Numbered from the stretch's first letter, positions 31,501-45,200 are shown. The stretch is 64,000 nt of DNA from Nereocystis luetkeana (GCA_031213475.1 JARUPZ010000014.1:310001-374000), one strand, 5' to 3'. Program-made: numbers and translations. The notes: generated by a model from the letters alone, not told the origin.

Positions 31501-32889
31501 GTCGCTTGAGCACTGCAACCAAACTTGGGCCGAAGCGAGAGTTCGAAAGAAAATACTTTGTACCATGAAACGTTGATTTATGTCATGGGGAAACCATCAG
31601 TCCAATGAGGCCAACAATAAAATAGAGCCTGTATAGAGTAGTCGTACGCAACATGTGCGTGTAATCAAGGCTAGGCTCAAGCTTTAGACTCGAAACACGA
31701 TCAAAACCAACCGTACGGCGACATACGCAAGACCCTCACGACACGTCGGCTTACGCAAAAAACGCCATATATTAGCGTATTTCAGCGTTGTCACGAGGGT
31801 CCTACACAGGTCGCCATTTCCGCTGGTTTGAATCGTCAGCCGAGCTTGAGAGTCCCCTCGATTCCACGTATATACCTCTTACGAAATATCACGCAAAATC
31901 ACTGCCTGCGCACACCGACTGAAATTAACCCAGGACTTGAACTGTAGGCCATCGACTTGCCTATCCACCACCGTAACTTGTGTCATAACGCTCGGGGCAA
32001 CAGCGCTAAAGGTAAAACCACCGAAACTTTTGTCATCGCGGCTCGGTGATCACGCCGCTACTATATTATACAACAACAAAAAGTGAAAACTTCTCAGTTG
32101 AACGTCCTGTCTTTTCTGCATATATAGACGGCTGGGCTGTTGTAGAATCAGGCTGTTGTAGAATCAGACGCATGTTGATGACCGCGGGAGGCATATGTCT
32201 CCCTCCGCCCGCCCCGTCATCTCTCCCCGTTGAAAACCCGGGGACGCCGGAGTTTCGTCCCCGCCGCATACCCTGAACTCGCTTTCCGGCCGCTTTCCAG
32301 GCACTCCACCCCACCGCAAGTGGATCGCTCCTTCTCACGGTGATACTGCAGTGGGAGGAAGGTGTCAACAAAAAGTCCAGGCGAACGAACAACCACGGGA
32401 GATCGGGATCGAAGAACACCACCCACCGGCGGTCCCCCAAAAACCGGGACTGGCTCCGCCCAACCGGGCCGTGGATTTTGTCATCACGATCGGCCAATCG
32501 CTAAATTCTTGCGACATACATAGTATCAAGCCCTCTGGTGATAGATAGATACCCCTGGTAGATATTAGGGGCAGCTCAAGCAATCGAGCGCCCCGCCCCC
32601 CCCCATTCCAGAAATAACACTCATCACCCAGATTTCGGGGGCGTTTTGGAAAAATCCGAAGTTGTCTCCATTCACACGCCCTCGACGTATGACGAGGGAA
32701 ACATATTTCGGGCTGGAGGGAGGGGGGACGGACACAAGACGTCCCCTGGGCAATAATGCCTCGTTAGGAATGTGTTACCTGGATGTCGCGGCCGATGCGG
32801 AAAGACTTCCTGCGGGCGGGGAAGAGCGGGTCCAGCACCTTCTTGGGTGTGGACTTCACCGGCTTCTTCGCCTGCTTCCTTTGGACACC
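28299..32889 (-). CDS. RPL7A: Large-subunit ribosomal protein eL8 (RPL7A), first exon not located
   Basis: Structural protein of the 60S ribosomal subunit; RNA-binding L7Ae family. Five exons on the minus strand (5' to 3'): 32889-32779, 31162-31097, 30257-30060, 28977-28819, 28532-28299. All junctions are GT/AG and all but the last exon are whole codons, so every internal junction is phase 0. Together about 256 residues against 266 in human. Only the short basic N-terminus with the start Met is missing, presumably on a small exon upstream of 32889. Conserved blocks run in the right order: [64 protein letters not shown] and the ARLG-LVHQK C-terminal region. The introns carry repeats, including a ~220 bp MITE. 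Convergent with DIS3, with about 2.1 kb between the two stop codons. Confidence 0.95.
28819..28977 (-). CDS. RPL7A: eL8 exon (L7Ae RNA-binding core)
   Basis: Fifty-three codons from gctgtgacag to GGCAAG|gtgagc. Contains [20 protein letters not shown] then [19 protein letters not shown], the L7Ae core that contacts rRNA. Confidence 0.97.
29406..29640. mobile_element. MITE family B, fourth copy (approximate edges)
   Basis: Interior matches the copy at 47472 (TTTCCATCGACGCTTCGCTC); the right end reads CAAAATCAGCTTGGGAAAAT then CCGAGGGGGTGCG. In an eL8 intron. Confidence 0.55.
30060..30257 (-). CDS. RPL7A: eL8 exon (KVPPSINQF block)
   Basis: Sixty-six codons from tatgcacag to CCCAAG|gtgtgc. Encodes [20 protein letters not shown], then [20 protein letters not shown] and a Lys/Ala/Pro linker, as in eL8. 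Confidence 0.95.
31097..31162 (-). CDS. RPL7A: eL8 exon (RFVKWPRY block)
   Basis: Twenty-two codons from ttactgcag to CGCAAG|gtaaga. Encodes PK-D-L[16 protein letters not shown], almost invariant in eukaryotic eL8. Confidence 0.96.
32779..32889 (-). CDS. RPL7A: eL8 exon (N-terminal, second exon)
   Basis: Thirty-seven codons, acceptor tctcgcag, donor ATCCAG|gtaaca. Encodes [20 protein letters not shown] then IQ, matching the eL8 NPLF-x-x-R-x-x-x-F-x-I-G-x-D-I-Q segment. Confidence 0.93.
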
Positions 32890-33282
32890 CTGCGAGACAA
32901 CGTTTGGGCGGGGAGGGGCGGCGCAAATGTGGAAGGGGTTATTTCAGGGGATGTCTGGGTTGTTTCGGGCGGAAAGGGGTGACGAAGGGAGCGTTTTCTA
33001 AGAGGATGAAGGGCGTTTTGGGGGAGGGGAGGGGTTGTTCGGGGCATAGGGTTGGTGGGGTATATACGGTTCTCGAGAACGATGAAAGAGGGGAGGCCTG
33101 CGGGAGGGGGGGTGGTGCGATACACCCTGCTCGACGAAAATGGGAGAGAGGAGGAAGGGGAGTGCGTACTCCTTCTCATGCATCATGCAGCGGGGGTACA
33201 CACTTTATGCACAAAATTATTCGGCTTCAGTTCATTCACTATCCATACACACACCTCCCTCTTCGTTCCAACTGCGATCCTA

Positions 33283-34135
33283 CTCCACCCAGCTCGGTCA
33301 GCCTTCGAGCGTGTCGACATCGGTGCTGCTAATCGGTTAAATCTGATAACTACAAGCTCCAAGCCAGAACCCGCAAGCGGCGCACCTGTTCTTCCATGTC
33401 ACCCCAACGAGTACGCCGAGCATCTCCAACATCAGGCGCTTGGCAATCTTCCTACAGCAGTAGTCTACCCTTGGCCTAAGGCCTAAGGCTCGTGCGGAGG
33501 TTCGTATTGTATTCGAAACAATATCAAGCTCTTCTCTTTACAAGCCCAAGGTCCGGGGCGGCATGGAAGTTTGCTAAGCTCATGAGGTCAGGGATAACCG
33601 GCGTCCTATTAATAGTTGGCGTGTCAGGCAGTGTGGCCGTGTGTGGGTGAGGCCCGCGGTGGTTCTCAGCCCGCGTACGAAACTTCGACAGGAGAGTCAT
33701 TTCATCGATGGATCTACACCGCCCTCCCCCTATCGCTATACTGGTGTACCCTTGTCCACTCCACACGTCCACCCCTAAGACTGTCAACATAGGTACTGCT
33801 AAACTTTTCAACCTGACGGCTAAGTAGGAGGCTTGCTGCCAACCACGAGAGGAACACCAACGGGCGGCACCGATTTTCCTTGACACCACACTCCCACGGG
33901 TACGCCGGGCATCCCCGACCTCAACGAGCTGGGCCATCTTCCAAAAGCCCATCTCTGGCCTTTGGCTTGTGCAGAGCTTTGTGGCGTATTGGGAGAAGCC
34001 CCAAGCTCGCCCAAGCTAAAGGCCAGAGTCAGGGTTGGGAGATGACCACGTTCGCGAGGGCGAGGATGCCCGGAATCCTCGTTGGGGTCGAGTGTCACCG
34101 GGAAACGGGTACGGCCCGTTCGGGTTCGTACCTGA
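33283..34135. repeat. Diverged repeat triplet, two direct and one inverted
   Basis: Segment 33283-33480 (CCACCCAGCTCGGTCAGCC ... CCCCAACGAGTACGCCGAGC) recurs at 33735-33985 (ACGGGTACGCCGGGCATCCC). The end of the unit reappears inverted at 34000-34110 (GATGCCCGGAATCCTCGTTG). Confidence 0.6.
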
Positions 34136-36719
34136 AACCAGTACTCGTACGTACCTGGTAGTTATTATGAATAACAGTAGTTGCGCCTTCCCTATTAGAT
34201 GCTCAAGTAGCAACGACATTGGCATGGTACGCTATTGGCCACGTCCGTTATATCGCAAGTATATTCAAGGCACGGCAGCTGTGTCGACTGGTACAGCCCC
34301 GAAACATCCTGCACCATCTCAGACCTCAGACGCACCGCCCACGGCCCACCCTCAGGATCGACGTCACGCTCGAGACGACCAAGCACGAATACTCGAATAC
34401 TGCTCGTACCAGCTGTCGTCTCCACGCCAAAAGCAGAATGAGGCCATGACCGTGAAAATAATGTCCGTTAACAATGCAAACCAGAGCGCAAACGGAGCTT
34501 ATATTCCCGGTCATAGTGGTCTTACGGTGGAAGTGAGAAGACACTGAATCAACTCAGAGGGGTCAACTACTGCCGTTGGCGAAACGTCCTGAGAGTAATG
34601 CACACTGTTGTGGCTATATCCATGACACCAGGGGTAAAGTCAATGGCACAGTAGCAGGGTGCAAAGCCATGTGGCTGCGTGGAAGCATGGCGAAACAGAG
34701 TGAGCAGCTACACACACAACCAACTACCAGAGTCGTCAAACAAATAAGGTACCAGGAGGACCTATGGACGATGTCAACAAAAAGAAATCGTGGACCTTGA
34801 TTGCAATGGTCAACAAAACACATGCGCTCTACCAGTACCGCAAGACCAGCAGCCAAGCAGTGGCCACGAACACCTTCCCCACTTTTCACTCACCATGGTG
34901 TTTGAGAGGGTACCGCGTTGGGTAACCGGGCTAGGGAATGGAAAACGAAGCGCTCTCCACACAAGTCGGTTTGTACACCAAGAGGCGTTATGTGATAGGC
35001 AACATGGGAATCGATGATCATTGGTTGTGAAAGGCAGAAGTGGAGTTCCAAAGTATACATGGTAATGCTTGAAGAGGGGTTGGGGGACATATTCTCCGGA
35101 GAACGATCTTGCTTGCTTGCTCAGCCGAGTTTGCTGTGTGCTGGGGTGTGATGCTCATCATGCTCATTGACGTACCGACCTGCCCTGTCGCCCTGTCGCA
35201 GCGTGGAAGAGACACGTGAAGATCTAGGCTCAACACCTGAATATCTAGGCTCACGGTTACCTTATCTCCGCCAGTCGGAAGTACGGTTGGCATTCTTGCT
35301 GGCGGTACTAATCAAGTTCAGTTCGAGACACGAGTTGAACGCTGGAATTCAACGTGCACAACTTGCAAGGCGGGGGCTTACAAAGGACTCTAGGAGCCAC
35401 ACCAAGCCAGGCCATATGGGGGCCACTGTGCATGGAGTCGGCTTACACGAGGTGCCTGGTATGACAGATTGTCTGTGTTTTTGTTGATGTTCCCCTCGCT
35501 GCCTTGTCTCACAGCGAGTATCCAAGCTCAAGAACAGCAGTACTGCTGCACAAACGAGTAAACGTACAAGCTGAAGCACATTCGATTCTCATTCTACTAC
35601 CCGACTACGACGTACCAGGTACCCGACTACAACTACTACAGTTGTCTGTACTATTATACTATTATTAATAATAACTACAGAATGTATACTCGTACGCGAA
35701 CACTGGAATCACCCTCGTACAACGTACCACGTACAACAGCAGCATACATACCAGAACCTGGTACCTGGTACGGCACAGGTCAAGAACGTAAACTCCTCCT
35801 CAGATATGTTGGGAGATATGTCCAGCAAGGCAAAATGCGCGCGGGAAAGGGTGAAGAGCCGAGTGTTCCATACTAAAACGTCGTGGTTTGGTGTCAGCCA
35901 AGGCATCATGAGGCAAAGCAGGGCAAAGTGAAAGTCTGTCAAGGAGGGAAAGTGTGTGTGTTTGACGCATTAGTTCCTCCTGTAAGCGGTGTGCGGTGTG
36001 GTGTGTGCTGTGTGTGCTGTGCGTATGCGTCAGGAATGCGGACTAGGAGTACAGCACCGGTACAACACGATGCCGCTCTCAGACCGACCAAGCTACCGGG
36101 ACAAGTCTACCGCCAATAAAAAATCGATTCACACTCTCGAGCCAAGGACATGGATCGCCGAATAAGTTGCATGCTCCGCTCGATGACGATGCTGACTACC
36201 GCTCTGTCCGGAAATATATGGAATTTGTATCCCTGCTATCATTATCAAAACCTTCCTTACATTGTTGGGCATAGCGGGCACGCTCGCGCTGCTGCTCCGT
36301 GTTCAGACATCAGCCAGGGTCAGTCATTTGCTTACTCCAAACATCAACCATAAACCATCAACAACATCGATTGGCGGATGAGAGGTTTCACCCGATCGAC
36401 AGGCAGGAGGCAGCAACATCGATCTGCTCCTGCAGCCAGCGGGCGCTAGTACAGCAGTATACCTGCTGCACTATACCAGGTACGGTAACACGCAAGATAC
36501 CGAACACACCGAGGGTTAGGACACTCACAACGAACTTGATGGCTTTGGAAAAATCCAAGGTTATGCTGCTCCCCCCCCCGAGAACGTAATTTGCTCCAAC
36601 TCCCACTCGTGAGACGATCCGTGAATGCCTTCTGCAAGGAAACGGGGATGAAATTATCCAAGCGGTGCACAGATGGTCGAAATATACGTCATTCTCCGAT
36701 TATACCACGCATTCTAGGA

Positions 36720-36995
36720 GTATTTTTGCACTGCGAGTACTCGCAGTACTCGCAGTACCATCGGACAAAATGCTGCCAGTACTTGGCAGTACCAACATTA
36801 CAGAACCCTGAAATGCTCTCGAAGTACAGCAGTATTCATTCCACAGCAGTATTCAACCCCTAAATACTGCGAGTATGGCAGTACCCGCAGTACAGAACCT
36901 CGAAGAAACGCGAGAGCTCGCAATATCTCGCAGTAAATGAAGCCCGAATACTGCGAGTGCACGAAGTACCTGACGTACTTTCTCTCGGAAATGCT
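36720..36995. repeat. GCAGTA/TACTGC-rich array
   Basis: Dense imperfect copies of GCAGTACTCGCAGTA and its complement. Palindromic by nature and able to form many alternative hairpins. Confidence 0.75.
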
Positions 36996-39182
36996 TCGCT
37001 TTACTCTAGGTACTGGGGGCATCTGTGCAGTATAGCTATTTTCACATTAACCAGGTAACCTATGGCATGCCGGCGAGTCGGCAATGAGACATGAGACGGT
37101 GCGTTCGAGCGTCACATCCACATCTTGTCACCCATCGCTCGTAATTAATATATTACCCGGTACGATGGCTGGTGTCGCTGGTAGCATTGCTGCTTTCTTT
37201 CTTCTGCTGGTTGAAAAACACAAGACTACATAATACAGCAAGCAGTAGTGTCCAGTAGTGTAAGCGCCGTAGCTCCACGCACGAGCCCTTCACCACTACC
37301 ACAGCGCGCCGTCGTAAGAAAAACGTATCAACATATACTGGTACCAGGTACCAGTATTTTTCGGTTGTCCGTCGGCGACTTACTGCTCATTGCGAATATT
37401 CCAATCCACATTATTCCAAATAGACGAATAGTCTACTGTACAGCAGTGACATCTATTAGACATATATAAAACTCAGGAGAGGGTGATGTTTCGACTCTTT
37501 GCGCCGAATTCAATATCGCGATTTTCGTAAACGCAAATCCCTCGATTTAAAACTCGATATGTGGTGCTTTGCCAGTAGAGCGTGAGGTAAAACATGGGTG
37601 AAATGAATAGTCGTCAGCAAGTCCAACAAACACAAAGGATACACTGCTGTACAGCATGGGATGGGCTGGAGGACATATAGCTGCTGCTGCTTCTCTAGGT
37701 GGCTCGACAGGCTACAGCGCCCGCGTACACCGCTTGGCTGTGGGCATAGACGAGGCCGCAGCGCGGGCGCGTCTCGTGCTCGTGCTGAGGCGTGTCCGCC
37801 AAAAACGAAATATCTGGTTGGCGTTATCCGGTTGTTGTTCCCGGATAGGGTGGGGCGTGCCGTGTGTTTGGGATATGCATGTGGGTTTGGGGCAGCGCCG
37901 GCAGAAAGACGCCCAGCCGGAGTACTGGATGATGTGCTGGTGCCGCTGAACCCGGGCATCCCGTGCATCCGCCCCTGCCCGACCAAGGGAGCACCCGTCT
38001 GCCGTAATCATTCAACCAAAAGTCGTGGCGGCCACTGCCGCTGTTGTTGTTGTCCTTGCTGCTGGCAAGGTGATGATCGGATGACCGAGTAGAGGGGACA
38101 GGCTCTTTCCTATTTTGTCGGCCAGATTCGGCTCTACCAACACGAAAATAGAACACAAATATATGCTTGGGGTAAGTAAAAGCACCCCAATCATAGATTT
38201 GTGTGTTGCGGACCACGTATCGCGAAAACATCGCCATATATTTGCATGTCCCGCCGTTGGTATAAAACTCGATAGGCACATAATTTGGCTCTAAACCCCA
38301 AATGTCGCGATATTTCTGAGTTTTATATATGTCTATTAATAAACACCTGGTACGTTTATCTTATTTCTTACGCCAGCATCGCCGAATCCCGTTCCCGCGC
38401 CCCTCGCTTGAAGGCCCCGCTACCTACACCCACCTCCCCAGCATTACCTAGTATTGATACCTGGTACATACTACGCCAGTCGGTTTGAACTACAGGCAGT
38501 AGAACCTCATGCTACACCAAATACCTGGTACGTGTATATACGAAAAAACTGGTATGCATTTATCTGTGCACGCACACTAAAAACAACAACTATTTTGGCT
38601 TGATGTGTATGTGTTGACAAGTCATGCTTTGGGCGGGAAGGAAAAGGTATCGAACATATCGATCTCGATTCTCGATCTACAGTAGATGGAAAGAATCGCG
38701 TGAAATAACAACGACATCGATCTCGGGAAAATCGCCAATATATACGTATATATATATTAAATCGAGATCGCGATATTGAATCTCCGGCAAGACAGGTACA
38801 GCAGCACAACACACATCCGGCAAGACAGAGCTTCTACGTATAGACGACTGCAGCGCACTGCTGTGATGTTGATTTTCGGAATTTTCGAACGCTCGGATTT
38901 TCGAATTTCAGCTTTCGAGCCAAGTGCGATCCATTGATCCACTGCAGCCGTAAACCTATTCGGGGATGCACGAATGCACTAACTATATAATTGAGTGCGG
39001 AATCTATTGATCCATTTTTCAGCGCAAAGACACGCTTTGGTCTGAATGGCGTATGCTCAGGATCAGGGTCGCTCTGATTGGCTCTGATTGGCTCAGGGTT
39101 AGGGTAGTGATATTCGTCTGGTACACAGTGTGTGCCAACTTTTTCTCGAGTGGTAAGCAACCCTAAAAAGACGGCGATTTCT

Positions 39183-39583
39183 AGAGCTGTGATTTGGATG
39201 ACTAAAATCGCCAGCTATGCTCATAGATACTACAAGTAGTTGGCAATGAGAGGTATTATAGTCAGTTGCAGCGATGCCAACTATCCGACTAGCGGGGCTT
39301 CCTTGCTTATGAAGGACCTGTTTTGCTATGGGTTGCGCATTTCCCTGTGAGACCACCCGCTCAGAGGAGGAGAGCAAGCTGACTAGAGCTGTGATTTGGA
39401 TGACTAAGATCGCCAGCTATGCTCATAGATACTGCAAGTAGTTGGCTAGGTATTATAGTTAGTTGCATCGATGCCAACTATCCGACTAGTGTGGCTTCCT
39501 TGCTTATGAGGGGCTTGTTTTGCTACGGGTTGCGCATTTTCTTGTGAGACCACCCGCTCAGAGAAGGAGAGACGGCTGACAGG
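39183..39583 (+). repeat. Tandem duplication, two ~200 bp units
   Basis: Both units start TAGAGCTGTGATTTGGATGA and run through CGCCAGCTATGCTCATAGAT, CCAACTATCCGACTAG and GAGACCACCCGCTCAGAG. About 93% alike by eye; the second lacks a few bases. Confidence 0.9.
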
Positions 39584-39860
39584 TCTACAGCAACTCATGG
39601 GGCATTCTAAACCCATTACCATCGACGGTGCCGGTACCGACTGCAGCCCCGAAGGGCCCTTGGCGTTTAGTGCATCATGCATGTTGTTCAATGTAAAAAT
39701 TAGCAAAATAGCGCCAGCCGACTAGTCAACTAAAGTAAGGTAGTAGATGGTTACACCAACCAGCTGCTACTAAGAGCTACCGGTAGCCGAGAAGCCCAGC
39801 CAACTCCCAGCCCTATCGGTCGATTACACCTCCCGCATCGCCCACTCAAGGCATTGTGTA

Positions 39861-39902
39861 ATATGTAGAATATGCAGAATATGCAGAATATGCAGAATAT
39901 GC
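39861..39902 (+). repeat. 9 bp tandem repeat GAATATGCA
   Basis: Four to five copies. Confidence 0.9.
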
Positions 39903-40675
39903 ACGGGGTGTAGAAGAATGTAGGGGGGTAGCCGCTATACGGTCGAAACGGCTGGGGGTTATCACACAGGTGCGCGATAGTTTATCAGCGCTACCTCGAC
40001 AACGGTAAGGGTGCTGAAGTCGAACACTATCCTATTGTCAGACAAAAAGGCTCTCGGCCAGATTTTTCCTTAAGCGCCTTAACGTTGTTGTTGTTGTTGT
40101 CGTTGTTGTTTGGTTGGCATATCTGGGTCCCAAAGAGTTCATAAGATTGACTGCATACCGTACCTGAACAACAGTAGTACGTACGTAATCTATTTATTCG
40201 ATTTAGCCTGTCTTAGGGTTTGGGGGTTCGAGTCGGCAATATCTAATCCTTGGGCTGTGAGTTGGCTTGTTTTCCTAGGGCTGTTGACCTAGCTTTCTGT
40301 TGATTTCCCGGCTACATGAATATTGACCGGCGGAGGCAGCCAACTAACTGACTTAAGTTGGCCTACCAGCTGGCCCTATTTGGCGCCATTTTAAGGCACA
40401 AATAACAATGAAATAAAAAAATAACGCGAGCGGCCTTTGACCCTGCCTGGCGATGGGGTTTGATGCGCCATGATTCGGTGTAGTCCTCTGTGCTCTGTGG
40501 GGTAGTGTTCTCTCGGATTATTACTCCCCGCAGCAGAGAAGCCTTCCATATAAAAGGAAGCCCAACTAATCGGACAGTTGGTACCGCTGCAATTAAATAT
40601 AATACCTAGCCCTACATTAGCCAGCTGGCGACTTTTGGCCATTCAACTCACAGATGTAATGCTCTGATGCTCTAT

Positions 40676-40784
40676 TATTACGGGGGACCATATTAAATAG
40701 GACCTACGGTACGGGTAAAAACCTATATGTTTCGCTATTTTTACTAATAATATTTTGTCATATTTGCTATGGTCCCCCGTAATA
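40676..40784. mobile_element. MITE family A, copy 3
   Basis: About 109 bp, flanked by TA; ends TATTACGGGGGACCATA and its complement. Confidence 0.88.
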
Positions 40785-42134
40785 GTACGTGTTATGGTTA
40801 GCCTACTACAGGTATAGCGACCTAAACGGCGGGAAGTACGGTCGTGTCAACCTTCTAGAACCTTCTACAAAGACAGCTGTGCAAGAATACAAGTGTCACC
40901 ATAATCGTGCTGCAGGCGTGTCTTACATTGCACGAAGCACTACTATAAGGACGAACCTCCCTTCCCAGCACTATCATCATAAGATGGTTGAGGTGCCTCT
41001 TCTGGACGATGCTGTAGTAATCGCCATTTTTGGTGGTCACCGCCTCCCTTGCAACTCCTAAAATTAAGCAGATACGGCGCTATGGGCCCGCCAACAACAA
41101 GCACCTAATCTGGGCAAGCCTGAGATTATTATTGGGGCGCCATCTTCAAACAACCTTGAGCATAGGCTATTATATAGTATTTAGTATAGAGTTCACCACT
41201 AAGCCGTTTTTCGTAACCCTATTTTCTTAACGTTCTCCAAAAAGTGAGCATTATGTTCTTATTGGGCGCTTTCTTGTTGGTGGGCCTATATTGTGTCAGT
41301 ATTGTCTGTGCGTACTACTGTTGTAGTGCTTATTGCGCGATTGTGAACAGCGCGAATCACTCGATAGACCACTTGTCCCCTTTTTCGACACTATTTTATT
41401 TCACGCTACTTTTATGGTATTACACAATCACATCAACAGCATATCACACCGTCATTAGATACCACATCATCGCACCTCATGTCCATGTCACGGTGTATCA
41501 TATCATCATATAATATCATCATACGTATTGCACGATAGAATCATCGTGCTGTACGTGGTATATCATCATATCATATTGTCACAAATCAGATCATCGTATT
41601 ATCACGTCGTCGTCATATTGAACATTTTTTTTTTAAATCATCACTTTCACTTTCCAGCCTAACTCGTACCCTGGTAGGAGGTTTTACCCTCGACGACCTT
41701 CTGGACAAACCGTGGTCACAGGTGCCTACCCTCCTCCCCCCCGGTACGTGCCTTTTATTTTTTATCGCGCATAGGGTTCAGCGTTCCCACTGCTCGTCGA
41801 TTTTCATCGAATGTACCAGGTAGCTAACTCACGCTCTCGCGCTTTCCGCTATTCAATTTCTTTTTTGCAAGAAAAAGCCACGAGCATGCACTCGGTGAGA
41901 CTTGCACCCACGAAATTGATCTTGACAGGCACGGGGACCACCTACCACGCCCCCGGGGATATGCCGGCGTCAGTGGAACAATGCAATCATCTTACTGTAG
42001 TAGTAGATATGTCGTCATATCATACCCTGGTACGTATTATCACATTTCCAGATCATCGTATTATCACATCATCGTCATATTGAGCAACGGGACACGACAT
42101 GACGGCACGGCATGGCATCGTGACGAATGAACAG

Positions 42135-42260
42135 GTGGTCATCCCAGCGGTCTGCTTTGCGGTGTGCATCGGCTTCCAGACGTGGGAGTTTGCCGGGAAA
42201 CACGATGAAACCACCAGAGTAAGGAGCTTGTTCGCGGCTGTTCGAGAGGGCTGGGTGAAG
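42135..42260 (+). CDS. DUF599 gene A, first conserved exon (TM1)
   Basis: Forty-two codons between gaacag and GTGAAG|gtaatt, phase 0. Encodes VVIPAVCFAVCIGFQTWEF then a loop ending REGWVK. The exon at 62524-62649 has the same length and ends, with 27 of 42 residues identical. The frame stays open upstream to an ATG at 42099, but the paralogue lacks this, so the acceptor model is preferred. Confidence 0.8.
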
Positions 42261-45200
42261 GTAATTAGGTACTTCGGGAATTGACGTCGGCTAGAATGGA
42301 TAGAACGGACAGTTCACCATGCTTCTCAGCCAGCCTGTGAGCCCAACAATTGCACTTGATGAGGCATACCGTCGATTCCCGGTTGATGATCTAAACCTTT
42401 CGAGGCAGATAGATGTTGCATGATCTACAGTAGTACCTCGTGTTGGTTTAGGGTGGGACCAGTGCAATCTGCAACGTCTAGCACTTTTTTCCCTGGGGTG
42501 GATATGTACTTACTATGCAGATCCTGCATAGCCTCTCACAATTCACAACGGCAGGTGATGAGCTACTGTAGAGGATCTAGATGATGATCTGTCTGATCTA
42601 TCTGTAGATGATATATCTGGCTTGTTCGAGGCGTGAACGCCTGGGAGGGGGGAAATCATGTCGAACACATATGGTGATTACGGCATCGGTCACGGGAGGT
42701 TACTGCAGGCTACTGCAGGCTACGGGGGTATTCTTAGACGGGGTGTGCCCGAAGTGCAAAGGAAAGAGCTGTGCGGCAGTAGGGGGTGCATCCGGACAGC
42801 ATTGCACTCGCTACCTTTTTACTAAGGACCCGTACGACACACGCTGAATATGGTGATAACTCGTACTACAGTATAGTCGCGGCCTCTCGTTTTTTTAAAT
42901 AGGTTGGTAAACGCTTCTTAACATCGCACTACTCGCCTTTGTGTTCACTGTACTATGTGTACTTATGTATATTACCAGGTACTGATGTACCAGTACGACT
43001 ATTGTGTCGAGCTTTGCTTAGCCTTGGTTGCGGGGGGGGGGGGGGCGTTGATCATGCAAGGGTGTTTGCATTTTTCATTAAATAGAAAATCGAAAGCGGT
43101 GAGATCGACGATTTCGTCAAAAGTCGTATTTGCAAGCTGCGTCTGATACTTCGATCGCGCGTGCTACGGCTTTCATATGGTCTCATGCAAGATTTACATA
43201 CACTATTTACAGTGTACGTTGTCTACAGTACCGGGGTCTACCACGAATTACTGCCGACAAAGATCACGGCATCTCAGCATGTGATCACAAGACTGTAGTT
43301 TGTTCCGACTACACCCCCCATAATAGGCGATGTTGTCGAGTAAAAATGTGATACAGGTGCCGCTATTAATAGGAACTCTATCAACAGCGGCACAATGTTT
43401 GTAGCCGTCGTCAACTGGAATAGCTTCCAGCGTCAAGTTGTTCACTGGTCGTTTTGTATAAGAAAATGAAACGTTGTGCCAAGTGTGTACGCCTGTGATG
43501 CAGCGGTGAGCAGCAACAACACTCCGCGAGTTAACATGCAACATTATATGCGTAACTATTTGGGGGGGGGCAGGCAGGCAGGGCGGACTCTACCTTTGTC
43601 GCCCCCTATATCGGCGGCTCTACAACAGCGACCCGGCACGGGGCTACGCCACCTGAGAGGGGTGACGGCTTATTATTCTCTGAGGTCCCCCACACGAGGA
43701 GCTCACTATTTCACCCGAACCATGAACTCCAATAGCATTGTTCGCGCAAGCCGACCAACGATTGCATGCGCTAGATATAGTCCTGAAACAAAGATGCTAT
43801 TAATACTGTAGTATAAGCATCATTGTACTACCTGGTAGGTTGGGTCACTTCACGTCACTCCAGGAGCTCAATCGGTCAAAACGTAGTGGGCCAGAAACTG
43901 CAACCTCTACCATAGGATGATCCTATCCACCTGTTCACCTAGAAATAGAGTACTGTCTACGCAGCAGTAAAGAGTAGGTATTCGGCGCAACACCGTCGTG
44001 TAGCACCCCGTTGGCAGTATTGCGTGAAGCTCGTTAGCGCCTCACGAGGTCGCTGTAATTGGCCGTACTCTACCTCTCTCGAGACAGCAGCAACTTGGAT
44101 TCACCCTGTACCAGCTTGACTGCTAGCTTGACTCGGCTGGGCGTGGCCGTTTTATTGCGCCAAGCCATGTTGCGCCTGCTCTGCCGCATGTTTGCCGAAG
44201 TGGTGTTTTTTAATTATTTGTGATGTTTTGGTACTGGCAGGATAACTGCGTGACTATTGACCAAGTTTTGTGGCAGGATAACTTGACGACTGTTGATATT
44301 GTTAACAATTGGATAACTTCGTGACTATGGACAATGACATTGCCGGGACAACTCCATGACTATAGACAAGATTCCTGGCAGGATAATCGTGGTTATTGAC
44401 AATGTTAGTGTCAGGATAACTTCATGACTACGGATTTTTATTAACTTCATGGCGAGAAAGTTTCATTACTATTGACAATGTCATTGACAAGATAACTTGA
44501 TGACTTTTGGCAATGCCATCGACAGGATAACTCAATTTTAGATAACTTCATGGCTACTGACGATGTTGTTACTGGCAGGATAACTTCATGAAGGGACAAG
44601 CAGCAGTGAACACGACTCGAGATTACATCAGGGCGGCGGTGTTCTTCGCCAACACGGCCATCCTCCTCACCACGTTCGCCGTGGGCTATGCGGGTGAGCG
44701 CCTTAAAAACATCGCTCACGTTCGTAGCGTCGCCTGTCACGCGTTCGCCCGAATGCTAGCACTACTACGGCAGACCGTGTGTGTTCATGGCAGTATAAAT
44801 CGCATCAATCACACCCGATAGTATCAATCACACCCGATGTCCTTGCTGATTCCTCGTCCTACTGTAGAGGAATAACACCAGCTTCGTACGTAGGTATGGA
44901 TACAAAGAAAACAAGCACGGAGGAACCCACTGAAACGTTAAATCTGGGCGCCGTTGCGCTGATGTTAATGTAGAATCCATATTTTTCTCGAATATGAAAT
45001 CGACCAATCCAGCCTCCAATCCAGCCTGAGCCGGCAGTTATGTTTCCTATATGCAGCAGGGGTGACAGTAAGTTTGGTCCAGCCTGAGCCGGCAATTATG
45101 TTTCCTATATGCAGCAGGGGTGACAGTAGGTTTGGTCCAGCCTGAGCCGGCATTATGTTTCCTATATGCAGCAGGGGTGACAGTGGGTGCGCGGTACTGT

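Larger units (their letters stand above)
32890..42134. other. 9 kb gene-poor region between eL8 and DUF599 gene A
   Basis: No exon could be supported. It must contain the missing first exon and promoter of eL8 (minus strand) and the missing first exon of DUF599 gene A (plus strand). Contents are repeats: the triplet at 33283-34135, many TACCWGGTA sites at 34-39 kb, the GCAGTA array near 36.7-37.0 kb, the 200 bp duplication at 39183-39583, one MITE A copy and an ATCATC-rich stretch at 41440-41640. Confidence 0.6.

Noticed and set aside
32066-32497. 143-codon minus frame inside an eL8 intron
   Set aside because: No recognisable domain, no splice support, and on the same strand within an intron of an expressed gene.
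33386-33397. Candidate first exon of eL8: Met-Glu-Glu-Gln followed by gtgcgc on the minus strand, in phase
   Set aside because: Only 12 bases, not basic as eL8 N-termini usually are, and it lies inside a diverged repeat unit (33283-33480).
41886-41894. Candidate start of DUF599 gene A: ATG-CAC-TCG before gtgaga, phase 0
   Set aside because: Too short to support, and no matching exon is visible upstream of gene B.
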